Shown in pieces: positions 1 to 5,514 of a stretch of 7,619 nucleotides of DNA. Every line of letters begins with the position of its first letter. Within the stretch, counting starts at the first letter, position 1. Made by a program: the position numbers and the translations under genes. This DNA comes from Candidatus Nanohalarchaeota archaeon (lineage in GTDB: Archaea > EX4484-52 > JAADEF01): positions 1-7,619 of the forward strand of contig JAADEF010000007.1 of the NCBI GenBank assembly GCA_013153555.1. The letters run 5' to 3'. The notes under the pieces are model-generated. The model was given only the letters and a program-made list of their open reading frames with translations. It searched no databases and was not told where the DNA came from.

Positions 1-20
1 AGTAATAAACATATTTTTTA

Positions 21-34
21 AGAGGAGAACCTCT
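21..34. other. Small perfect hairpin upstream of pheS
   Basis: The arms AGAGG (21-25) and CCTCT (30-34) pair perfectly around the loop AGAA. An overlapping alternative hairpin pairs GGAGA (24-28) with TCTCC (32-36). A run of six T lies just upstream (14-19) and the pheS TATA box begins directly downstream. It could be part of the 3' end of an upstream gene cut by the window, or a protein-binding site beside the promoter. Its role is not determined. At 5 bp it could also be chance. Confidence 0.35.
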
Positions 35-44
35 CCATATAAAG
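35..44 (+). promoter_or_regulatory. Probable TATA box (box A) for pheST
   Basis: CCATATAAAG resembles an archaeal TATA box and is centred about 28 bases before the GTG start of pheS at 69. Archaeal transcription usually begins about 25-27 bases downstream of the box centre, which would put the 5' end of the mRNA at about 66-69, on or next to the start codon. No Shine-Dalgarno site at usable spacing precedes pheS, so a leaderless transcript fits. No clear BRE is visible. Confidence 0.5.
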
Positions 45-68
45 ATAAGAAGTAAAAAAGAAAGGTAT

Positions 69-983
69 GTGGTAAAAGAAAGCATAACTGCCTTAACTCC
101 GGAAATCATTAAAAACTGGCAGAACTATGACTTTAAGAAATTTGATGTGGTGAGAGAGAAAGGAGAAAAAATTTATACAGGTAAGATTCATCCAGTAAAC
201 CAAGTCATAGAGTATGTGAGAAGAATATGGTTAGATATGGGCTTTAAAGAAATGAAAGGAAATAAAATTGTGCAAGCATTTTGGAACTTTGATGCATTAT
301 TCACTCCTCAAGACCATCCTGCCAGAGAAATGCAGGACACTTTTTATTTAAAAGCTTCTGCTAATAAAATTGACGCACCACCATCCATCATTAAAAGAGT
401 GAAAGAAATGCATGAAAAAGGAGATGAAAGAAGTGAAGGATGGCAGTACAAATGGAGTGAAAAGTTAGCATCCAAATATGTTTTAAGAACACATACAACT
501 GCACTATCTGCTTTAACGCTGGCATCTTTAACAGAAAAAGATCTGCCTGCCAAATATTTTGCCATAGGAAAAGTATTTAGAAATGAAACATTAGATTGGA
601 AGCATCTTTTTGAATTCTACCAAGTAGAGGGGTTTGTGGCAGATAACAGCGTAAATTTCAGACATCTTTTGGGCTATTTGAAAGTATTTTTCCAAAAAAT
701 GGGGTATGATAAAATAAGAGTAAGGCCTGCTTATTTCCCCTATACTGAGCTGTCATTAGAAATAGAGGTTTTTATGCCTGACAAAGGGTGGGTTGAGCTT
801 GCAGGTGCAGGAATATTCAGACCCGAAGTCGTAAAGCCATTAATAGGTAAAGAAATAAAAGTTTTGGCTTGGGGTTTAGGATTAGAAAGAATCATAATGA
901 ACTACTACGGATTTAAAGATATACGCGATGTTTATACTAAAAACATAGATTTGTTAAGAAATCTAAAAAGATGGTATTATTAA
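69..983 (+). CDS. pheS: Phenylalanine--tRNA ligase alpha subunit, lacking the N-terminal winged-helix region
   Basis: This is the catalytic subunit of the heterotetrameric cytosolic enzyme that charges tRNA-Phe with phenylalanine using ATP. Class II hallmarks are visible: the archaeal-type DHPAREMQDTFYL segment (residues 82-94), motif 2 at FRNETLDWKHLFEFYQVEG (170-188), and motif 3 at GLGLER (269-274). The RTHTTALSALTL segment (140-151) is also typical of PheS. The product is 304 residues, whereas archaeal PheS is normally about 500. The missing part is the N-terminal winged-helix region. This protein begins just before the conserved linker motif LTPEII (residues 9-14), so the catalytic domain is whole. 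The start is GTG at 69. The frame stays open upstream to a TAA at 6-8, but no ATG, GTG or TTG lies in between. A leaderless start fits the TATA box at 35-44. pheT follows after 10 bases in the same operon. Confidence 0.95.
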   Translation: MVKESITALTPEIIKNWQNYDFKKFDVVREKGEKIYTGKIHPVNQVIEYVRRIWLDMGFKEMKGNKIVQAFWNFDALFTPQDHPAREMQDTFYLKASANKIDAPPSIIKRVKEMHEKGDERSEGWQYKWSEKLASKYVLRTHTTALSALTLASLTEKDLPAKYFAIGKVFRNETLDWKHLFEFYQVEGFVADNSVNFRHLLGYLKVFFQKMGYDKIRVRPAYFPYTELSLEIEVFMPDKGWVELAGAGIFRPEVVKPLIGKEIKVLAWGLGLERIIMNYYGFKDIRDVYTKNIDLLRNLKRWYY

Positions 984-987
984 GGTG
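982..987 (+). promoter_or_regulatory. Ribosome binding site of pheT overlapping the pheS stop
   Basis: AAGGTG matches the archaeal 16S anti-Shine-Dalgarno tail. It overlaps the pheS TAA (981-983) and sits 6 bases before the pheT ATG at 994. This supports that start and suggests translation of pheT by ribosomes finishing pheS. Confidence 0.75.
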
Positions 988-993
988 TAGAAC

Positions 994-2565
994 ATGCCAA
1001 CTGTGTTGCTTAACATTAACCGCATAAATAAGCTCATCGGCAAAGCTTTAAGTAAAGATGGGCTGGAACAAGCATTAACAAGCATAGGCACTGCGGTAGA
1101 AAAAATAGAAGGAGAGGAGCTGGAATTAGAAGTCTTTCCAAATAGACCTGATCTGCTTAGTGAAGAGGGTGTTGCACGAGCATTAAGGTACTATCTAGGG
1201 GTGCAGAAACACCTCATAACTTATGACATTAAAAAAGGAAAAGAAGAAGTGTTTACTGAAAAAGAAGCATTAACTTTGAGACCGCACATTAGAATGTTCA
1301 TTGCAAAAAATGTAAAAGAATTTAGCTTTGAAGGATTAATACAGCTTCAAGAAAAACTTCATGTTACGCACGGAAGAAGAAGAAAAGCTGTGAGCATAGG
1401 AGTACATGATGCTTCTGCTGTTTCATTTCCTGTTTATTACAAAGCCGTAGACAGCAGTTTCAAATTCATACCTTTGGGATGGGAAAAAGAAGCTTCTATT
1501 AAGGAAATTTTAGAGAAACACGATAAAGGCATAAAATATGGGCATTTGCTTACTGGAACCTCCTACCCCCTTTGGATAGATGCTGAAAACAAAGTATTAG
1601 CACTACCTCCCATCATAAACGGCATTTATACTGCAGTTAGTCCAAAAACCAAAGATTTTGTGGTTGATGTAACCGGCATGGATGAGAAAAAAGTTGATGA
1701 AATCGCAAAAATTTTAGCTTCTCATTTTTATGAGCTAACACCTGAGATTTATGATGTGAAAATAAATGGAAATTACTATTTAGATATGAGCTATAGAAAG
1801 AAAAAAGTAAGTGGGAAAGAAATACAAGATTACTTAGGTATAAACATAGATGTGAAAAAAGCTCTTTTTAAAATGGGCGTGGGCTATGAAAATGAAACAG
1901 CACTCATACCACCTTACAGAACAGACATACTTCACCCAATAGACATCATAGAAGATGTTGCTATTGGTTATGGATATGATAATTTTGAAGCAGTAATACC
2001 TCAAATTCCGGGAGTAGGGGAAGAACATACTTCCAACATACTGGAAAGAACTATTAAGGCTGTGTTTGTAGGCTTAAATGCAATTGAAGTGAAAAACTAC
2101 CATTTAAGCAATGAAGAAATCATGTTTTCTAAACTCAATTTAACTCCTCAAACCATCATAGAAGTTGAAAATCCTATGAATCAAGAATACTACATGTTGA
2201 GAACGCATCTTACACCTCAGCTGTTAGAAAACCTTTCCCATAATAAACTTTATGAATATCCGCAATTCATTTTTGAAATAGGAAGCGTGTTTGAAAAATT
2301 AAAAGAAAAAAGGCATTTAGCTTTTGCATATATAGGTAAAGATGCAGGATTTTCCAAAGCAAAAGGCATAATGGAAAGGCTTCTCAAAGAATTGGGCATA
2401 AAAGCTGAATTTTTACCTCATTCTTCACCTTTTCTATTAGAAGGAAGATCTGCTTCCATAAAAAGCAAAATATTAGAAGGATATTTCGGAGAAGTACATC
2501 CCTCAGTTCTCAACAATTTTGAATTAGAATTACCAACAATTATTGGGGAATTTAGAATCAAATAA
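994..2565 (+). CDS. pheT: Phenylalanine--tRNA ligase beta subunit (archaeal type)
   Basis: This is the structural and editing partner of PheS in the alpha2-beta2 enzyme. In this family the B3/B4 domain hydrolyses mischarged Tyr-tRNA-Phe. The product is 523 residues, close to but slightly below the roughly 550 usual in archaea. An N-terminal B1 domain carries the EVFPNRPDLLS motif (residues 46-56). The B3/B4 editing region spans about 95-225, with RRRKAVSIGVHDAS (128-141), FIPLGW (158-163) and KYGHLL (181-186). The B5 DNA-binding-like domain is near 255-335 and includes the acidic DIIEDVAIGYGYDN segment (317-330). The catalytic-like C-terminal domain follows, with ENPMNQEYYMLRTHL (392-406). 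The bacterial EMAP-like and ferredoxin-fold anticodon domains are absent, as is normal for the archaeal form. It has no promoter of its own and is read with pheS. It ends 45 bases from the convergent S-layer gene. Confidence 0.96.
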   Translation: MPTVLLNINRINKLIGKALSKDGLEQALTSIGTAVEKIEGEELELEVFPNRPDLLSEEGVARALRYYLGVQKHLITYDIKKGKEEVFTEKEALTLRPHIRMFIAKNVKEFSFEGLIQLQEKLHVTHGRRRKAVSIGVHDASAVSFPVYYKAVDSSFKFIPLGWEKEASIKEILEKHDKGIKYGHLLTGTSYPLWIDAENKVLALPPIINGIYTAVSPKTKDFVVDVTGMDEKKVDEIAKILASHFYELTPEIYDVKINGNYYLDMSYRKKKVSGKEIQDYLGINIDVKKALFKMGVGYENETALIPPYRTDILHPIDIIEDVAIGYGYDNFEAVIPQIPGVGEEHTSNILERTIKAVFVGLNAIEVKNYHLSNEEIMFSKLNLTPQTIIEVENPMNQEYYMLRTHLTPQLLENLSHNKLYEYPQFIFEIGSVFEKLKEKRHLAFAYIGKDAGFSKAKGIMERLLKELGIKAEFLPHSSPFLLEGRSASIKSKILEGYFGEVHPSVLNNFELELPTIIGEFRIK

Positions 2566-2618
2566 TTTCTAAAAAAATAAAAAATAAAGAAAGAGCAAAG
2601 CTCAGAGGCTTTACTCTT
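2566..2618 (-). terminator. Hairpin plus U-tract terminator of the S-layer gene
   Basis: Read on the minus strand, the RNA has arms AAGAGUAAAGC (2618-2608) and GCUUUGCUCUU (2601-2591) around a 6-base loop. This gives an 11-pair stem when one U-G wobble is counted. It is followed by a U-rich tail with runs of six and seven U (2590-2570). On the plus strand the wobble becomes a C-A mismatch and the flank is A-rich, so the structure favours minus-strand termination. The S-layer stop codon TAA (2613-2611) lies inside the stem. A shorter alternative stem, GAGC/GCTC (2593-2603), is also possible. A separate plus-strand terminator for pheST is not evident. Confidence 0.75.
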
Positions 2619-5259
2619 CATTGGTTTCTTCTGCAGGTAAGGTTAGTTCGCTTACAGTGTCACCAGAGATCACTGCTGCGGTGTAGGAATCTACCTTACC
2701 AGTTAGTAATGCAGCAGCTGCGTTTCTGGTGTCTTGTGCAGAGTAACCTGCAACAACTAATGCAACCTTTCCAGTTGCAAATGCATCTTCAATTACTTGC
2801 ACAATTGCTTTGTTTTGGTATTCAGTTCTCCATTGGTCTAAGGTTAAGGTCTTACCTGCATTTGCTAGTTCAGCAACCAAGCTGTTGATTGCTGGACCTC
2901 CAACCAATACAATGTTCTTACTGCTCTTGTCAGCACTGCTTACTTCAGTGTCTAGTTTTGCCATGTCTGCAGTTACTGGTTTGAAGGACACATCAGCACT
3001 GCCGGTGGTTGTTGATGCAGCACCGAATTGTGGGTCAGTACCCATAGCAATTCTTGCATACATTTGAGTGTCTGGATAGTACACTCTTACAATAGTGTGG
3101 TCGTCGTCAGTGCTGTCCTTCTCTGCATAAGTTCCATAGTAGTCAAGGTATGCAGTTACATCGTCATTGGAAGTTCCAACATCTGTGAATTTCACACCTG
3201 CAGTAAAGATTGGTGCATCAAAGCTCACATAGTCACTATCGCCATCTTCTGCGATGATCACTGCGTTTTCCACATTGTTGTCGTCTTCTTCTTCCACAAT
3301 CAGTACTGCTGGTACACCTATGTTACCTGCAGTGGTTGGATCTTGATCTGCATCTAAGCTAATAGTTACATCAATAGCTGTCTCACCAGCTCCGATGTTT
3401 ACATTATAAACAACGCTTCCTACTTGAACAGCTGCATCACCGCTAACATCTGTTGCTACTGTTGTCCAAGTCACGCCATCCACAGATGCATAAATGTCTG
3501 CGTCATCGTTTGTAGTATCCGGTACTACTTTTATGTATCCGGTAGGTACTCCGTAAATAGTTTCTGCACTTATTTCGTCACCTGCTAAAACTTCATCAGT
3601 TATAGCTAAGTTTTCTCCGTTGTTTAATTCAATGCTTGGATATACTGCAACTACACCATCGTTATAAGCAACACTTATTTTGGTTACAGGAGTTGTATCT
3701 CCGTCTGAACCACCGTCTTCTGCAGTCACAATATAGGTTTTACCATCTACAATCAATTCTAAGGTGTTTCCTTCATCGTTAAACACACCTTCTTTAGTTT
3801 CGTATTTCTCACCAGTTAGCACATCTTCAAATTCTACATATCCTCTTTCATCGTCGCTGTATATTCTGGTAACTTTCACAATGTGAGTGTATCTTTCATT
3901 TCCTGGTGCTAACATAGTTATTTCATTTTCAACTACTTCGCTACCTTCCACAACATATATGTTCTCATCACTTGCAGAACCTCTTAGTTCTACACCAGTA
4001 TCGGATGCATCATATACGAAGTAAAGTTCTCTCTCATCTCCGTTAATGTCTTTGAACTTTACATATCCTTTGGAGTCTCCATCGTTCTTTACTTCTATTT
4101 CATCTCTGCTTGCATCTTTTAGGTCTGGTACGATGTCTGCAAATTTCACTTTAAAGGATTCAAATACAGGATCTTTAAATTCACTTCCAGCAGCAATGTA
4201 GTCGTTGTCAGTGTCAGGTGCATACACTTTTATTTTTATACTAGATAGTGCATCAACAGTACCTACGAATTCTACTTCAGTACCGTCAATTGGATCCTCG
4301 TCGTCTCCTATCATAACTTCTTGTCCATCTTCTAATGTAACTTTTTCACTTCCTACTTGTAAGATTGCAATACCGTCAGCACCGTTGTTCCAACCGGTCA
4401 CGGTTTTAGCGTATACTTCTAATCCTCCTATAGTTCTGGATCTTCCTTCTGCAACACTGTCAGTTACACCATTCACGCTCAAAACAACCTCATCGTTGTT
4501 TGTGTCAAATCCTAATACTTTTATGGTGTAAGATACACCGTTCACAGTTACAGTCTTCTCTTCACCCATACTCACGGTTATGGATTCAGAAGACTTGTAA
4601 AGTACTAATTTAGTGTCAGTACTTTCAGAGCTTATGGTAAATGCTACACCTCCTAATTCTAAGGTGTTTCCTGCCATGATGTTTCTGCCGTCGTCATCAG
4701 TATCAATAAAGTTAACAACTTTGTTAAAGTCCACTCTGTAAGTGTATAGTGGATCTGTTGAAGAAGTACCTAACTCTATTGCAACTACTGGATCTTCATC
4801 AGTTTCATATTGGTCAAACTTTATTTGGTTTGAACCAATTTCAATGTATTGGCTGTAGTCATAAGTAGTACCTTCGTCATCTTCCAAAGTACCCTTTGCC
4901 AATACACTTGGTAAGTCTTTAGCAGTCAAAGAATCTCTTACCTTGTTTATTGGGTCTCCAACATATAGTTTGTCGCTTGGATCGTCTAAGCTTACTCCGC
5001 CAGTTACTTCAGTAGTAACACTACCGCTACCACTTACCACAGCACCAGCTCCGTGTTGACCGATCTCTGCACCAATTGCAATTGCAGCTACCACATCAGA
5101 AGTTGCTGCGTTTGCACCTACCACCACTACGGTGTTTTCTGGGTTCATTTCGCTGAATGCTTCCCCTATGGTCTTCTCAGCTAATACTGGAGCCATTAGG
5201 GTAGCACCAGCCATAAGACCAGATGCCACACTTGCCATTACTTTCTTTATTCTTTGCAT
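2611..5259 (-). CDS. S-layer protein (S_layer_N/S_layer_C type, methanogen and DPANN-like)
   Basis: This is a secreted protein expected to form the paracrystalline surface coat. Residues 1-27 are a signal peptide: basic start MQRIKK, hydrophobic core, and cleavage probably after PVLA. The mature N-terminus holds VVVVGANAATSDVVAAIAIG (44-63), like the start of the Methanocaldococcus S-layer protein. The middle (about 90-680) is a long, acidic, beta-rich region with Asp-rich turns such as DTDDDG (186-191) and DTDNDY (349-354), which could bind calcium. The C-terminus has IVLVGGPAINSLVAEL (783-798) and VVAGYSAQDTRNAAAALL (835-852), typical of S_layer_C. I count no cysteine and no N-x-S/T sequon. 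There is no transmembrane anchor or lipobox. The 882-residue length is in the usual range. The start has a strong Shine-Dalgarno site. The gene is visibly richer in G+C than its neighbours, which I attribute to codon choice in a highly expressed protein. Foreign origin is less likely. Confidence 0.93.
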   Translation of the reverse strand: MQRIKKVMASVASGLMAGATLMAPVLAEKTIGEAFSEMNPENTVVVVGANAATSDVVAAIAIGAEIGQHGAGAVVSGSGSVTTEVTGGVSLDDPSDKLYVGDPINKVRDSLTAKDLPSVLAKGTLEDDEGTTYDYSQYIEIGSNQIKFDQYETDEDPVVAIELGTSSTDPLYTYRVDFNKVVNFIDTDDDGRNIMAGNTLELGGVAFTISSESTDTKLVLYKSSESITVSMGEEKTVTVNGVSYTIKVLGFDTNNDEVVLSVNGVTDSVAEGRSRTIGGLEVYAKTVTGWNNGADGIAILQVGSEKVTLEDGQEVMIGDDEDPIDGTEVEFVGTVDALSSIKIKVYAPDTDNDYIAAGSEFKDPVFESFKVKFADIVPDLKDASRDEIEVKNDGDSKGYVKFKDINGDERELYFVYDASDTGVELRGSASDENIYVVEGSEVVENEITMLAPGNERYTHIVKVTRIYSDDERGYVEFEDVLTGEKYETKEGVFNDEGNTLELIVDGKTYIVTAEDGGSDGDTTPVTKISVAYNDGVVAVYPSIELNNGENLAITDEVLAGDEISAETIYGVPTGYIKVVPDTTNDDADIYASVDGVTWTTVATDVSGDAAVQVGSVVYNVNIGAGETAIDVTISLDADQDPTTAGNIGVPAVLIVEEEDDNNVENAVIIAEDGDSDYVSFDAPIFTAGVKFTDVGTSNDDVTAYLDYYGTYAEKDSTDDDHTIVRVYYPDTQMYARIAMGTDPQFGAASTTTGSADVSFKPVTADMAKLDTEVSSADKSSKNIVLVGGPAINSLVAELANAGKTLTLDQWRTEYQNKAIVQVIEDAFATGKVALVVAGYSAQDTRNAAAALLTGKVDSYTAAVISGDTVSELTLPAEETNEE

Positions 5260-5265
5260 AGTTTC

Positions 5266-5272
5266 TCACCTC
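5266..5272 (-). promoter_or_regulatory. Strong Shine-Dalgarno site of the S-layer gene
   Basis: Read on the minus strand this is GAGGTGA, a 7-base match to the archaeal 16S tail, placed 6 bases before the ATG at 5259. It fixes the start codon and fits an abundant protein. It is the longest such match in the window. Confidence 0.85.
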
Positions 5273-5308
5273 AATATTTTAATTTTCTAATGTATTATTA
5301 GTAAGTAC

Positions 5309-5319
5309 ATATATTTAAA
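5309..5319 (-). promoter_or_regulatory. TATA box of the S-layer gene
   Basis: Read on the minus strand this is TTTAAATATAT, a good match to archaeal box A. Transcription would start about 25-27 bases downstream of the box centre, near 5285-5290. That gives a 5' leader of roughly 26-31 bases, which contains the Shine-Dalgarno site. No convincing BRE is seen just upstream. Confidence 0.65.
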
Positions 5320-5357
5320 GATTACTCTAAACAGTTTCTTTCCTACTAACATTTTCA

Positions 5358-5413
5358 AAACAATTATTTCATATTTAATTTATCACGAAAAAATTATTTT
5401 ATAATTGTTTCAT
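5358..5413. repeat. Inverted and direct repeat in the argS/S-layer divergent region
   Basis: AAACAATTAT (5358-5367) and ATAATTGTTT (5401-5410) form a perfect 10-base inverted repeat with a 33-base spacer. Overlapping these arms, AATTATTTCAT (5362-5372) and AATTGTTTCAT (5403-5413) are direct repeats differing at one base, 41 bases apart. They lie about 40-95 bases upstream of the S-layer TATA box. The rest of the 255-base divergent region (5260-5514) is AT-rich and holds only the two promoters. A regulator-binding role is possible, but the AT bias makes chance repeats likely. Confidence 0.35.
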
Positions 5414-5481
5414 CAGCAAATAATTCTTTGATATTAACCATAAAAACAAATTCATTCAAAATACTAAAAACCTAAAATAAC

Positions 5482-5490
5482 TTTTAAATT
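5482..5490 (+). promoter_or_regulatory. TATA box of argS, likely leaderless
   Basis: TTTTAAATT is centred about 29 bases upstream of the argS ATG at 5515, so transcription should begin at or within a few bases of the start codon. The bases before the ATG (ATTCAACAAT) contain no Shine-Dalgarno match. Both points indicate a leaderless or nearly leaderless mRNA. Confidence 0.55.
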
Positions 5491-5514
5491 AATTAGCAAA
5501 TACAATTCAACAAT

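Noticed and set aside
1..55. A possible tail of an upstream protein in two frames (stops at 19-21 and 53-55).
   Set aside because: Too little sequence to tell a coding end from chance. The longer one reads only 17 codons and has no recognisable motif.
344..565. Minus-strand open frame of 73 codons inside pheS.
   Set aside because: It is antisense to a well-conserved stretch of pheS and has no motif or ribosome binding site.
2810..3357. Two overlapping plus-strand open frames inside the S-layer gene.
   Set aside because: They are antisense to the S-layer C-terminal half. Their Ser/Val/Cys-rich translations look like the complement of Asp/Thr-rich codons, with no family signature.
4205..4531. 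Plus-strand open frame of 108 codons inside the S-layer gene, rich in Ser, Thr and Pro.
   Set aside because: It is antisense to the S-layer gene and explained by that gene's codon bias. No ribosome binding site or promoter was seen.
4711..4728. TTAACAA/TTGTTAA inverted repeat, considered as a hairpin.
   Set aside because: It is inside the S-layer coding sequence, made of Asn/Val/Lys codons, with no link to a gene boundary.
4825..4838. Palindrome TTGGTT-TG-AACCAA, considered as an operator.
   Set aside because: It lies deep inside the S-layer coding sequence and encodes ordinary residues (around GSNQ), and 6-base arms are common by chance.
5260..5514. A small RNA, tRNA or small protein gene in the divergent intergenic region.
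   Set aside because: The sequence is AT-rich with no G+C-rich structured block and no open frame with a start and ribosome binding site. Two promoters account for its position.
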